Source: Alnus glutinosa
Taxonomy: Eukaryota; Streptophyta; Magnoliopsida; Fagales; Betulaceae
DNA length: 64,000 bases
Direction of reading: 5' to 3'
Assembly (NCBI RefSeq): GCF_958979055.1
Contig: NC_084892.1
Coordinates: forward strand, 1,802,001 to 1,866,000
Part shown: positions 1-11,783 of the stretch, one piece after another
How positions within the stretch are numbered: position 1 is the stretch's first letter
How the letters are laid out: the number at the start of each line of letters is the position of its first letter
Notes under the pieces: model-generated
Told to the model about the DNA's origin: nothing
The model's input: the letters and a program-made list of their open reading frames with translations, nothing else
Database searches by the model: none
Program-made: the position numbers and the translations under genes

Positions 1-21
1 GATAACTTTCAGGGAGATAAA

Positions 22-540
22 GTGGAGATTGGCAAAGACCAGTGGGTAATTCAGGAAAGTGTTCCCATGCAATTAATGGTCTCATTAAATTCTGGTTTGG
101 CAGAAGGTCATTTTCCAGATTTAGTGGGATCCAAAGGTGATATCTGTCAGGGCGATAAAGGAGGGGAACCCGTGGTGGAGCAGGATGAAAGAATTAGGCA
201 GGATGCTTCAGAAATCAACTTTTTGGAAGGAAAAGCTTTGCCACATGGGTCTACCCCTATGCAAAAAAGCATATGCCCTATGACTCTACTATCAGAAGAA
301 GTGGAAGATGTGCTGGATACTAGTAATGTTAGTGTTGCTCCACGTAAGTGGACACGTAGGGCTAGAAACTTGAGCCCAAGTCAGAATATAGTCCAGGTGG
401 GGAAAAGAGGGCATGATGAGGTGGCATATGCAGAAGGGGTGAGCACTAAAAGGCATGTGAAAAAGGGAAGAATGGAGGTAGAGGATCCTACTGATGAAGT
501 CAAGGCGGTGGCTGGTCCCCAGCCCCGCCAATTACAATGA
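22..540 (+). pseudogene. LINE ORF1 C-terminal part (gag-like)
   Basis: This is an open stretch of 172 codons just before the endonuclease. It is low in complexity, and its basic patches (TRRARN near residues 110-115, KRHVKKGR near 143-150) fit the C-terminal tail of a plant LINE ORF1 nucleic-acid-binding protein. The zinc-knuckle part would lie upstream of the window. Its stop (538-540) overlaps the ATG of ORF2 (537-539) as ATGA. The first Met here is internal, not the true start. The identification rests mainly on position. Confidence 0.7.
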
Positions 541-3500
541 TTCTATTAAGTTGGAACTGCCGGGGGCTTGGGAACCCCCAGACAGTTCGTGATCTTCACC
601 AAATGGTGAAAGAAAGAAGGCTCAATTTTGTTTTCCTAATGGAAACATTGTGTTCGAAACAGTATATGGAACGCATTAGAATTAAGCTACAGTTTGACAA
701 TATGTTTGTGGTGGACCATGTTGGGAGGAGTGGGGGACTGGCTCTTTTTTGGAAAGATAACGATAAGTTGGAAATTTATAATTTCTCCAGTAGGCATATT
801 CATGCAGTGATTAATAATAGGGAGGGGCAGACCCTTTGGAAATTGACCGGTTTCTACGGTCATCCGGATTGCAACAAAAGAGAGGAATCTTGGGCTATTC
901 TTCGGTTCTTGAGTTCTTTACAACCGGCCCCTTGGATTTGTGTGGGAGACTTTAATGAAATTGTGGAGCAAGCTGAGAAGGAGGGTTCTTTTAACGAAGA
1001 GGGATTCCTAGATGAAACCTTTTCGTGAAGTGCTTGAATTCTGTCAGCTAGGAGATTTGGGTTTTATTGGCCCACGTTTTACTTGGTGTAATCAAAGGAT
1101 GGATCATTCGTTTACTAAAGAAAGACTTGACCGAGCTGTGGCAAATCCTGAATGGTGTGCTATTTTCCCAAAAGTGTCAGTGTTGGTGTTGCCTGCTAGA
1201 GCCTCAGATCATAATCCGTTAATAGTGTCTTTCTTTGGGAGAAATTCTGAGGGGTCTTCACATAGAAGGGGATTTAAATATGAAGCTTGGTGGGAGCAGG
1301 ATGCAGAGTGTACAAATGTCATAAAGTCTTCCTGGGAGGCTGATTGTCCAGAAGGAGGATCTATGGCAGGGGTCTAGGCCCGGTTGTCTGCTTGCCAAAG
1401 AGCTTTAGTGGGATGGAGTCACCGTAAATATGGTAGAATGGAGGACCTAATTAAGGAAAAATCAGCAAATCTGCTGTCTCTTCAAAATATTAATTCTCCG
1501 ACTGTGGCAAGCCAAATCAAGCATCTCCAGCAGGAAATTGAAGGGCTTCTTGAAAAGGAAGAGGTGCGTTGGAAGCAAAGAGCTAAACAACATTGGCTTC
1601 GTTATGGAGATCGAAATACAGGTTATTTTCACTCATGGACGCAGCATAAAAGGAAGATTAACTACATCCGGAGTATTTGTGATGAGCAGGGGCGGGTTTG
1701 GAGGAAGAAAAGGGATATTTGCAGGATTTTTTTTGGATTATTTTAGTATAATTTTCTCTTCCCAAGGCCCTTCCCGAGTGGAGGAATGTATTAGTAAGGT
1801 GCTTCCTAGGGTCACTGACGAGATGAATAGCAGGCTCCTTAGCACGTTTACAGAGGAGGAAGTGCGGACTGCTCTTTTTCAAATGGCTCCTCTCAAATCT
1901 CCTGGTCCGGATGGCTTCCCTGCGAATTTCTATCAAAAGAATTGGGATACGGTGGGAGGGGATGTGTGCAAGGCAGTGCTGGAGTTCCTCAATGGTGGTC
2001 AGTTTGATGCGAGCCTAAATGTCACGAACATAGTTCTAATTCCCAAGGTGACTTCTCCTTCAAATCTTACTGATTTTCGGCCCATCAGCCTTTGCAATGT
2101 TTTGTATAAGATCATTTCAAAAGTCTTAGCTAATCGTCTGAAAATTTTCCTTCCCCATATTATTTCCCCGGAGCAAAGTGCTTTTGTTCCGGGTAGATTA
2201 ATCACTGATAATGTCTTGGTAGCTTTTGAATCCCTCCATTCTATGACTACTAGATTCTTTGGGAAGGAAGGTTATATGGCTTTAAAGCTTGATATGTCTA
2301 AAGCTTATGATAGATTAGAGTGGGATTTTTTGGAGGCTATGCTTCGAAAACTTGGCTTTGCCCACAGGTGGATTAACCTGGTGATGCAGTGCGTTAGAAT
2401 GGTAACCTATTCTATTTTGGTAAATGGCCGGCCTTATGGGCATATTGTCCCTTCCCGAGGATTGAGACAAGGTGACCCTTTGTCACCTTATCTTTTTATC
2501 TTATGTGCTGAGGCTTTAAGTTCCTTGATCAAAAATGCTGGAAGTGAAGGTAGAATTTCCGGTGTTCCTATTTCCAGAAGGGGGGTTCATGTAGATCATT
2601 TGTTTTTTGCTGATGATAGCATTCTTTTTTGTAGAGCGAACCTGAGAGAATGGAGGTGTATTCAAGAACTTCTGGAAATTTATGAAGTGGCTTCGGGACA
2701 AAAGATTAATAAGGACAAATCTTTAATCTTTTTTAGCAAAAATACCAAGCAGGAGGTTCAGGATGTTCTTCTTCAGGAGGCGAATGTTGTAGCTGTTAGT
2801 CAATTTGAGAAGTACTTAGGGCTTCCGGCCTTAATAGGGCGCTCTAGGAAATCCTCCTTCAATTTCATTAAGGGTAGAATCTGGGCAAAGCTTAATGGTT
2901 GGAAGGAGAAGTTCCTTACTCATGCAGGGAAGGAAATCCTTTTGAAAAGCGTTATCCAAGCTATCCCTAATTACACTATGAGTGTTTTCCGGCTTCCAAA
3001 AACTTTGATCAAGGATATAAACTCCATGATGAGAAAATTTTGGTGGAGTTTTAAAGAAAATTTTACTAAGATTTCTTGGGTTTCATGGAAGCATATGGGC
3101 CGGAAAAAGGATGTTGGGGGTTTGGGATTTAGGGAACTTAATTGTTTTAATGTGGCTTTGTTGGCTAAACAATGTTGGCGTCTACTCAAGTTTCCTGATT
3201 CTCTGTTAGCTCGTGTTATGAGAGATAAGTATTATCCGGGGGTTGATTTTATGGGTTCAGATCTGGGGAAGAGGCCTTCGTTTGCGTGGAGAAGTATTTG
3301 GCATGCAAGATCTTTGTTGGAGGAAGGTCTAATGTGGAGAGTAGGGAATGGGGAGAAGATTAAAATCTGGGAAGATAAGTGGATTCCTACATCTTCTACT
3401 CACAAAATTCAAGACCCTGCTCGATTACTGTCCAGAGAAGCTAAGGTAGCAGAAATTATCAATGGGAATATAAACTGGTGGAATATACCTCTCATTGAGC

Positions 3501-4651
3501 AAATCTTCCCATAGGAGACTGTTGAGAAGATCTGTAGTTTACCGATATGTCCCAGGTCCCAAGAGGACAGACTTGTTTGGGCAGGAACAAAATTGGGAAC
3601 CTTTTCGGTTCGCAGTGCATATCACTTGGAGATGGAGCGCCGATCGCGGGTTGTGGGGTGCTCGTCTACGGCCTCTCCTTCCAGCCTTTACTGGCAACGT
3701 CTCTAGAAGATTAAGATCCCTCGGTCAGTAACTCTATTCCTATGGCGAGCTTGTAATGAAGTACTTCCAACTAAGAACAATTTATATAAAAGAAAGGTAG
3801 TTTCGGTACCTGATTGCCCTATGTGTGGAATTGAAGCTGAGACGACTGGTCATGCACTGTGGTGGTGTGCCACTGCTCAAGCCGTTTGGGGTATTTGTGG
3901 GGGATCAATCAACAAAAGTGTGGTGATGAAGGACGACTTTTTCAGTATTTTCTGTTATCTTTGTGATAGATTGGACACGGGGGAGCTGGAGCTATTTGCG
4001 ATCATAGCCAACAAGATATGGCTGAGGAGGAATTCGATGGTGTTTGGGGGCCCAATTCCATCCCCCTCCTGTTTGTTGAAAGGTGCCAGAGAGTTGCTGG
4101 GAGATTATCGAAAATCTTTTGTGGAAGCTGCAAATCGGGTGAATAGGAGTTCTCGTGCTCTTTCTCGGTGGAGTAAACCAGCTGCCGGCTCCATCAAGAT
4201 TAATTGGGACGCTGCGTTGGACGTCCGGAAGAAACTCATGGGTGTGGGAATCATTGCCAGAAATGCTATGGGTGTTGTGAAGGAAGCGATGTGCACAGTG
4301 TTACCCTATATTCAGAACCCTACTGTGGCTGAAGCCATTGGGGCTAGGAGGGCTGTGGAATTTGCTAGAGAAATGGGCTTCTCCTCAATTGAGATTGAAG
4401 GGGACTCTCGTGAAGTGGTTCTGGCTTTGGGGAACTCATGGGAATGCTGTGTTTCTTACTGGAATATAGTTACGGAGACTCGGTGGTTGCTTTGTTCTTT
4501 TCCTTGCTGGAAAATTGCTCATGTGGGGCGCGATGGGAACAAGGCTGCTCACTGCTTGGCTAAGTTAGCTGTTTCCCAGTACTGTCAACAGGTGTGGATT
4601 GATGTTTGCCCCTCAGTTGTTTTGGATATTGTTTGTACTGATAATTCTTAA
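537..4651 (+). pseudogene. LINE ORF2: endonuclease, reverse transcriptase, zf-RVT, RNase H (broken)
   Basis: ORF2 makes the enzymes for target-primed reverse transcription. An apurinic-type endonuclease (about 537-1240) shows SWNCRGLGNP, LMET, GDFNE and SDHNP motifs. The reverse transcriptase (about 1850-2700) shows LIPK, DFRPISLCNV, LKLDMSKAYDR, LRQGDPLSPYLF and the catalytic FFADD. After a conserved KYLGLP region comes a zinc-binding segment (CPMC...H..WWC, about 3815-3860) and an RNase H domain (about 4180-4600) with NWDAA, AEA, EGDS and AAHCLAK. Two frameshifts and three in-frame stops break it. The residues at the active sites that remain readable look intact, so inactivation is fairly recent compared with many plant LINE copies. 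Confidence 0.92.
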
Positions 4652-4701
4652 TGGAAAGACAAACTTTCCCTTCAAAAAAAGAAAAAAAAAAAGAAAAAGG
4701 A

Positions 4702-4704
4702 GAT

Positions 4705-4751
<47 letters not shown>
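4702..4751. repeat. (TA)n microsatellite after LINE tail
   Basis: Simple TA repeat directly downstream of the A-rich LINE tail. Confidence 0.95.
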
Positions 4752-4752
<1 letters not shown>

Positions 4753-4805
4753 CAAATAATAACGTTCTCTTTATATAAGGATATGCCTATATAGCTAGTA
4801 AAATC

Positions 4806-5245
4806 TAGGGGTGAGCATTGGTTCAGTAGAGGGTTAAGTCGGTAAAGCGGTTAATAGGCGGTTAGTTAAATCGGTTAAATCAGTTAACATTCGGTTAACA
4901 TGGGTGAGGAATCAAATTTCGGTTAAGTTGGTAAAGCGGTTAATAGACAATCGGTTAAGTCGGTAAAGCGGTTAATAGGCGGTTAGTTAAATCGGTTAAA
5001 TCAGTTAACATTCAGTTAACATGGGTGAGGAATCAACGTCGTTTTATTTTTTTTTTTAAAAAAAAAAAAAAAGAAAAAAAAAACGATCAAACGCTTCGTT
5101 CTTACTAAAATGACGTCGTTTCGTTTTATGTCGGTTCGGTTAATCAGTCGGAATAAAATTACCGATTAAAAGGCGGTTCGATTCGGTTACCGCTTAAAAT
5201 GCGATTCAGTAAGTAGTCGGTAGGCAAATAATTTGCCCATCCTTA
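4806..5245. mobile_element. Probable non-autonomous hAT-like element with internal tandem repeat
   Basis: The left end TAGGGGTGAGCA and the right end (reverse complement TAAGGATGGGCAA) form an imperfect terminal inverted repeat of the type common in plant non-autonomous hAT elements. The inside is made of GGTTAA/CGGTTAAAT-type short repeats. A block of about 100 bp (about 4833-4918) is repeated almost exactly at about 4940-5035. No matching 8-bp target duplication is visible, so the class is tentative. Confidence 0.55.
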
Positions 5246-6225
5246 CCCATCACTAAAGTAGTAGTCAACCTGTACATAATACTTATGCTATATTTTATTT
5301 CATTGATTCACTAATTCATGCATGATGAGAGCCGCAATCGATTAAAAATAATAATGATGTTGGCGTTACCATTTATTTCTGAGGTAATAATGGAATACTA
5401 TTTTTTTTTTTTAACAAAAAGATTTGAGTATTTCATCGATCAAAGATCACGAACATAAAGCTCTTACATCATAAAGCATAAAGGTCTACAAAATCATAGA
5501 CACATGCTATAAAATTACATAGTCATAGATACAAACAAAATTCTTGCAATAAAGTACTATATATGACTTTCATCTTCCGCTAACCCATGTACAAAAATAG
5601 TTAAAGAGCATATCTGCTCCGAGGAGACTAAATCTAAGACAAGGGTAGCCAAATATCCTATAATTTTTTTTTATTTTTTTTAAACCGGCCGTGAGAGATA
5701 ACCCCTCACATCTGACTAATCTTCATCACATAGATCACCCATGCGGGCAGATCTAAAGAGAATAAAACTCTTATATATTCAAAGCAAAAACACAACCAGT
5801 AAACAGCAGCAGCGACCAGGGAGGAAATGAACGGCACAACACATAGGTAGATAGATAAATGTATAACAGAGATGCCAAAATTGCTGATCTAGTCTGAGGA
5901 TACCTACAAACAAAATAAAAAACCAGAATGAGAAGGGGAGAGTAGAAGCGGGGAATAGAAAGAGAAAGGGAGCAGATATGCTCCCTCCTTCTCTCAGATC
6001 TAATGGAATACTATATTTAAAGAGACATGTTTGTGAATAAATTATCCACTCCAGTATTTCTATGGCTGGAGGAATTCTGCATAGGATAATTAAAGATGTA
6101 ATAGGTAGTCATTTCACGTATCAAACATATACATTCTCAACCATTTTACAAAGAGAAATGATATATAAAGTTATAAATCATATTTTTATTGTACAGTAAT
6201 AATGTGTCCATTCTAACAAACTCTT
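5246..6225. other. Gene-free stretch with a dispersed-repeat copy (about 5410-6003)
   Basis: No coding region is seen. From the T-run near 5401-5412 to about 6003 the stretch resembles the two longer repeats at 7380-8190 and 19085-20290: T-rich left end, C/A-rich middle, purine-rich right end. A 15-bp motif GAGCATATCTGCTCC at about 5611-5625 recurs in inverted orientation near 5973-5987. Confidence 0.45.
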
Positions 6226-6560
6226 AGAGAGCGTCTCCAACAGTAGTTGCTACTTAAAATACACATTTTTCTGTTTTAGCTACCAGTTTTTAATACAAAC
6301 TCCAGCAGATTATCTATCTCTCTTTCTACTTTATTTAGACATACATAATTGTTTCTCTATGTACTTTTTCTTGTGAAAGTGAAGGGAGAGGGAAAGAGAA
6401 ATAATTAAAAAAAAAAGAGACTAAAATGTGCTAGAATAAACTTTCATATATTTTTGAAACATCTAATGGAATGATGAAGTTGCTCAACTTGCTCATAATA
6501 ACTATATTTAGCTATCATGAACCATATATAAATTAAGTGTTTGCTAGAAATGCTCATTGT
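6226..6560. mobile_element. Candidate Harbinger-like MITE
   Basis: The left end GAGCGTCTCCAACAGTAG and the right end (reverse complement GAGCATTTCTAGCAAAC) fit the GAGCATCTCCAGCAG consensus typical of plant PIF/Harbinger MITEs. There is no coding content. The boundaries are approximate. Confidence 0.45.
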
Positions 6561-6831
6561 TATAATATTGCCAATTTATAAAAATAAAAATTTATAATAT
6601 TCCTAACGACACATATTTTTAACGTATTTGGCTAGCTAATGCTGCAAAAATTAAGAGCGCTGAAATTCTCCAAGAATTATAAGTAATTTTAACAATTATT
6701 TATGGATTAATGCCACGAATAAAACAAGGGAGGAATTAATGGAGTGATATATCTTGATGTATCTTGAAAGAGAATTTATTGATTCTGCTGCTGATCACAC
6801 GGTGACAAGAGTTTAAGAGAAAGAGAAAAGA

Positions 6832-6957
6832 TTTTTGCATAATATAGTTGTACAACACAAGATATATGGGTGAGATCCATGTGAATGAGACCCACCATAT
6901 GAGTTTCATCCCATATATCTTGTGTTGTACAATCTTGTTGTGCACCAATCACAACTC
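6832..6957. mobile_element. MITE (126 bp) with 9-bp target duplication
   Basis: The insert folds on itself: TTGTACAACACAAGATATAT on the left pairs with its reverse complement on the right. GAGAAAAGA flanks it at 6823-6831 and 6958-6966, a 9-bp target duplication as made by Mutator-like transposases. The related block near 15372-15390 lacks the insert. Confidence 0.75.
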
Positions 6958-7379
6958 GAGAAAAGAATTCCTTAAAGTATCATTTAAGGGGGGTGACAAC
7001 TGACAATCAGGGAGTTCCTAATTATTAATAGGCCGATGGCCGGTAGAAATTCGCTCTAAATTAAATCTACATCGGCCCAGGTGTTTCTTGAAATCAATTT
7101 TTTATGTGTCGCATTACTGAATTATTTTCATTTCTTTTAAATTTGGACAAAAAAATTTGAGGGGATCCTAATTCGTTTAAAACCTAAATCCAATTGCGAA
7201 TCCCTAGAAAGCAATAAAGCATCATGCTCATGCCCACCGACCTCCATTTTTTTTTTCAAGAAAAAAAAAATAGGCTGATCCCTATTCATATTTCATACTA
7301 TTTTATTGAAACTAAATTAACGTGTTAAATATGAGATAAATAACAAAAATAAGGTTTAAATTTAAATTTGGGACCTTTA

Positions 7380-8190
7380 TCTTCTTTTTTTTTTTTCTTT
7401 TAACAAAATAATCGGATTTACCATGCATTAATCTAAAGAGGCGCGAAGGTAAATACAGTGAATAGAGGCACATCAACACCCTACACATTAAGTCAAAAAA
7501 ATCTGACTTGGATGCTGTCTACAAATAAACAAATATTACAAGGACAAAAGTTTGAGTCACTCTTTAACAATAAAGCACCCCTAACAAAGAAAGAAAAAAA
7601 AAAAAAGATGACTGATCTAGCTAACAAGCCATAAAAAGTCCAGTAAAATCTGTAAATTTAACAGATAGACTTTCAAAAACTACTTAAAAAAAAAAACCAA
7701 CCAACTACAGAAAGCACCCAACACAAGCCAACGTCGAAAAAGAAACTGCGCGTGTCTTGCAAGAACCGACGGAAAAACATAGATCTGGCTTCAATAGTAG
7801 ATGTAGAAGAAGAAAGCTCAGCCAAACTTTCGCAAGCGACACGGACGAAGAGGCCGCTTCCCTATAAGACATCTTGTGTTAGCCTTCCTGCCTGAATAAA
7901 CCAAAAACAAGAAAAAACATAAAGCTCCATAGCCATATAATGAGACCCAAAGCTCCATATCCTTAGAAGGACTAAGAGAACAAAAACTCCATAACCTTAA
8001 AATGACTAGGAAAACGAAAGTTCCATTGGATCTAAGTCAGGGGGAAAACCAAAAACCTTCATAGCATTAAAATGACTAAGAGAGAAGCACCATGGGGAAA
8101 GGGAGGCATGGAGCCTCCCTCCTCCTCAAACATATTTCTTCTTCTTTCTTCTTTTTCTCTCTAAGGTCGACTCTCCTCTCCGCCTTGTTA
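7380..8190 (-). mobile_element. Dispersed repeat, probable retroposon, inserted in copy A
   Basis: This stretch of about 800 bp is absent from the corresponding place in copy B (near 15780-15795). It starts with a T-run on the + strand (an A-tail on the - strand) and ends with a purine/pyrimidine-rich hairpin (GGAGGGAGGCTCCATGCCTCCCTCC region about 8100-8125, paired arms GGAGGC/GCCTCC). It shares its layout and short motifs (CTACAC...TCTGACTT, GCGTGTCTTG) with about 5410-6003 and 19085-20290. Inside, at about 7920-8085, lie four to five imperfect repeats of about 35 bp built on AAAGCTCCATAGCC...ATGACTAAG. No protein is encoded and the class is unclear. Confidence 0.6.
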
Positions 8191-8385
8191 TAATTTTTTT
8201 ATATTTGATACCATTTGAAATCAACTTATCCCAAAAGCTTAAACTTATAAGAAATAATAAATTTAAAAATTTTATTAAAATTACATTTTATTATCCAAAT
8301 TAAATTTTACATTTGTAATTTTAAACAAAATGACACAATATACACCGTAAAATACAACAAAACCAAATTTAAACCATAAAATAAA

Positions 8386-8784
8386 GGGGTAATTACCTTT
8401 TTCCCCCATCAACTACCAGCCATTGTCAACATGCCCCCATGATCTGACACCTCGACCAAAAGAGAGTATCAAACTACCAACTTTACACACTTTGCCCCCT
8501 TCCGTCAGTTTAATTCGTAAAAAGACATAAATACCCTCAACTTTTTTAAACATATTAATTTTAATATTTTTTTTTATTAATTACTGTTGGAGGGCATTTT
8601 GGTCTTTAAACCAAAATTAACGCCCAAAAATGGAATATTCCGTCCAAGTTAACGGAATTCATTGATGGAAGGGGGCAAAGTGTGTAAAGTTGGTAGTTGG
8701 ATGCTCTCTTTTGGTCGAAGTGTCAGTTCATGGGGGCATGTTGACAATGACTGGTAGTTGATGGGGGGAAAAGGTAATTACCCC
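8386..8784. mobile_element. Foldback (long-TIR) MITE, Mutator-like, 399 bp
   Basis: The ends are perfect inverted repeats (GGGGTAATTACC...GGTAATTACCCC), and the inverted similarity continues for about 120 bp on each side with few mismatches. The 9-bp target duplication TAAAATAAA lies at 8377-8385 and 8785-8793. The paralogous copy B has a single TAAAATAAA at 15961-15969 with matching flanks on both sides, an exact empty site. The central 150 bp are AT-rich and non-coding. Confidence 0.93.
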
Positions 8785-9518
8785 TAAAATAAATCATTTC
8801 CATTTTTTCTCACGTATGTTGGTCAGCACGAACCAATCCCATGCGGCCATGCTTGTCCAGATGGATATAGGTTAAAGTTTTATGCTACAGTTAAATAGGA
8901 TTTGCAAATAAAATGAGTCCAAACATGCTTGCAAGGTAGCATCTAAACCTACCGGCCGGTTGGCGGACTTATTTTGACGCGTTATGGTTTCATTAGTTAA
9001 AGCAATGCAAATTTACTATCACTGTTTTGTGATGCAACTCTCAATTATAGTATTAAATTGCTGCATTTGCATCCCTCAAATTTATAAGATTAGTGAAATT
9101 ACTTACTATGAGGCTATGTTTTGTTTCGACGTAAAATAATGTTTAGAAAATATATTTTTGTATTTTTTTTTTATTGTTTGGTGCAATGAAAAATAATAGT
9201 CAAATCAAGAAAAGCTTCTTTAACTTTCGTAAAATGGTTTTCATTTCTTAAAACGATAAATCATTTTTCAAGTTTGAACTTCTCATTTTTAAATCGTCGA
9301 AATTTGCCCGGCCATCGCTGGACTTTGCCTGAACTTTGATCGAACTATCACCGAAAGTTGCTGGAAGTCATCAAGAACTAGAATGAAAGTCGATCTATTA
9401 ATTACTACCAGCGCAATTGATCATATTTCATTTTCTTCTTCCAAGCCAAGCCCTTCTTAGAAAACACTCACCGAGTTATTTATGAAATATCAAATCTCTC
9501 TCGACATCGAGGATTTTT

Positions 9519-9672
9519 AGGGTAAACATTCTTGCACAATAAAAGTGTGCACAACTTGTGCACAATAAGATATATAGGTGGGACTCATGTATGTAAGTCT
9601 CACATGCATGAATTCTACCCATGTGTCTTGTTGTGCAATTGTGCACACTTTTATTGTGCATAAATCACCCCT
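9519..9672. mobile_element. Short foldback MITE
   Basis: GCACAATAAAAGTGTGCACAA near the left end pairs with its reverse complement near the right end. The insert is absent from copy B near 16697-16712. Both flanks carry GATTTTT, consistent with a short target duplication, but the exact ends are uncertain. Confidence 0.65.
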
Positions 9673-9970
9673 CAGATTTTTTATGTGTCTAGCTAGGTCG
9701 ATCAGAGGTTCCTTTTAGCATGTGGCCCTTGAAAAAATAAAACCCAAAATAAAAAAGAAAGAAGAAAAATTGGGCCATATTTTCAGTCGATTATGTTTCC
9801 TTGATATGATCGTACAATTAACTTATATTTAAATATGTATCTATAAAATATATATAGATATGTTATTATATAAAAGAAGTCACTATTACGTTTTGCTGTA
9901 CAAGGTGGCTACACATTTTTCAAAGCACCGTCGACAATCGTATGAGATAAGGTAGCTGAGTGTCTTCTTA

Positions 9971-10902
9971 GAGCACTAGTAGCAGATGCCCTATAAGTGG
10001 TTCCTTTCTCTAAAATAGGAAAAATTTGTAAAAAGTTACAAAAAAACAAACCACAGCAATTACCCTATTATAGGTCTCCATCAATGGGTAGCTACAGTGC
10101 TACCCAATACCTTATTTTAATATAAAAAAATAAAAAATAAAATCCTCTCTCCTTTCTCCTCTATGGCTCTCACGCGTCCTGAAGCAGATGAAGCAGGGAG
10201 ATGGGTTGGCGAAAAATTAGTACGCATCTTGTAGTCGGTGGACTCACTACCTCTCCGACGCTGGAAGCAGATGAAGACGGCGATCCCGAGGAGGACGGAG
10301 GAGACGACAATCCTGATGGGTTGGGGGTGGAACTGGAAAATGGGATATTGGGTGCGGCTTATCTTCTCCAAAGTCCAAGAGTCCAAAATCGACACTGCCT
10401 GGTTCCTCTTCTCGCCTTTTTGGGTTGAGCTACTTGACGAGAAAGAGTCTGTTTGAATGCCAATACGACATGTCGGAGAGGGTGAAGCGTGGCTCAAGAC
10501 CCTCGAGGAGAACTTGACCCTGACCTAGATCGTCATCGACCCGACCCGAAATTGCGTAGTGAACGTGTCCAGTCGGAGACCCACTGGTTGACTGGGGAGA
10601 TACAACTCCGATTCGCGAAGATTATGGCTGGCGAAATGGCATTGTCATCGAAGTTGGTGGGTTTTGAGAGAGAGAGGACGGAGAAGGAGAGAGCAAGACA
10701 GAGAATAAAATAAAAAATAAATAAATAAATAAATAAAAAAAAGGAAGAATAAAATAAGAGTAAAAAATAGTATTTAATTGATATAGGGAAAATTAAGGGA
10801 ATCTATTGTGGGGTGTTTTTTTATAGGGAATCAAAAAGTAGTTTGGTTCCCTAAATTTTCCCTAAATTAGGAAAAATGGTTGGGTATCTGCTGCTAGTGC
10901 TC
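9971..10902. mobile_element. TIR element (932 bp) with GC-rich, gene-like core
   Basis: The terminal repeats are GAGCACTAGTAGCAGATGCC and, from the other end, GAGCACTAGCAGCAGATACC (18 of 20 identical). TTA on the left and TTG on the right suggest a 3-bp Harbinger-type target duplication. Copy B lacks the insert (near 17320-17330). The core, about 10140-10700, has a much higher GC content than its surroundings and is bounded by A-rich runs. It looks like a captured gene segment, but I do not recognise the source. Overlapping ORFs occur on both strands and none is convincing as a functional gene. Confidence 0.75.
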
Positions 10903-11163
10903 TTGGATGTTACTTATATTATCTTTAAAAATTCAACCGATACCTTTCTAACTTTTTTTTTTTGTGTGTAAATTATACCTTTCTAACTTTAAGAAGTCAT
11001 TTCAAATTTTTAAATTTTAAGGAAGAGTTTGATAAAATGTGAAATTTCAATGCCCACTTAAACATTTTTTTTCTTAATTATGATAAATTTGAAAGAGAAT
11101 TGTTAGGAATATTACAACTTTTATTATTACAAATTTTTTACACATTAATATGGTAATACATGT

Positions 11164-11783
11164 TAATTATATTTTCTAAAGCCCAAGTGAGCCCATGATA
11201 GAATTCTGGGTCCAGTCAATTTGACCGTCTCAAAGAAGTCCAATCGATCATAAGAATCTCATAAGATTATTGAAGAATCTTGTATACATGCCCAATCTAG
11301 GGATGTATTCTATCTTGGAAAGGTATGCACCCGGGAATTCGAGAAGAACATGCAGAGTGCCCCTATCTGGTTGGTCTCGGACTGATAAATATTCGGGACA
11401 CTTAACCACCTTGAGGGGATCGTGGACTCCGGAAGATCCGAGGTACATGAAGCACTCTCTTCTTAAGAGATAGTGATCCCAAAAAAGCGTTTTCTCTCTG
11501 AGGAGATCATGGGTCACTACCTTCCTGAAGAGATCGTGGATCCCGGGAAGTTCGGGACCCTCTAAAAGTTACAACCGCACCTATGTGCCTATAAATAGAC
11601 TGCAACTAGGTATCACACTATGCTGAATTTATCTGATTTATGTTCAATATTCTCTGAAATTGTCTACTAACTTAGGTATTGGAGTAAGACTCCGTCGGCA
11701 CACCCGACAAGTCTTTGTTATCAGCAGATCTTGAAAGAAGCCAATTGAAAGTTGACAAATCACAAATTGAAAACTGTACCAAC
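11164..11783 (+). mobile_element. Probable solo LTR (Ty3/gypsy type)
   Basis: An insert of about 620 bp is flanked by ACATGT at 11158-11163 and 11784-11789. Copy B has one ACATGT at 17527-17532. Inside is a TATA box (CCTATAAATAG, 11588-11598) with a GC-richer upstream region and a TCTGAAATTGTCTACTAACT...GGAGTAAGACTCCG segment, as seen in gypsy-type LTRs after the transcription start. No internal retroelement coding region, primer-binding site or second LTR is present. The terminal TG/CA dinucleotides do not fall exactly at the duplication edge, so the ends may be off by a few bases. Confidence 0.65.

Larger units (their letters stand above)
1..4700 (+). mobile_element. L1-type LINE (non-LTR retrotransposon), 5'-truncated by window, inactive
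   Basis: The order of coding pieces is that of plant L1 LINEs: the end of ORF1, then endonuclease, reverse transcriptase, zinc-binding region and RNase H, followed by an A-rich tail (about 4673-4700). The ORF2 frame is broken at least five times. There is one extra T near 1018-1021, a TAG at 1375-1377, a frame change in the T-run near 1728-1735, a TAG at 3512-3514 and a TAG at 3704-3706. The copy therefore cannot make its own machinery. A (TA)n microsatellite follows the tail. I did not find a target-site duplication because the 5' end is outside the window. Confidence 0.93.

Noticed and set aside
10117..10713. Overlapping open frames on both strands as real genes
   Set aside because: They lie inside a TIR element, conflict with each other, and none shows a known domain.
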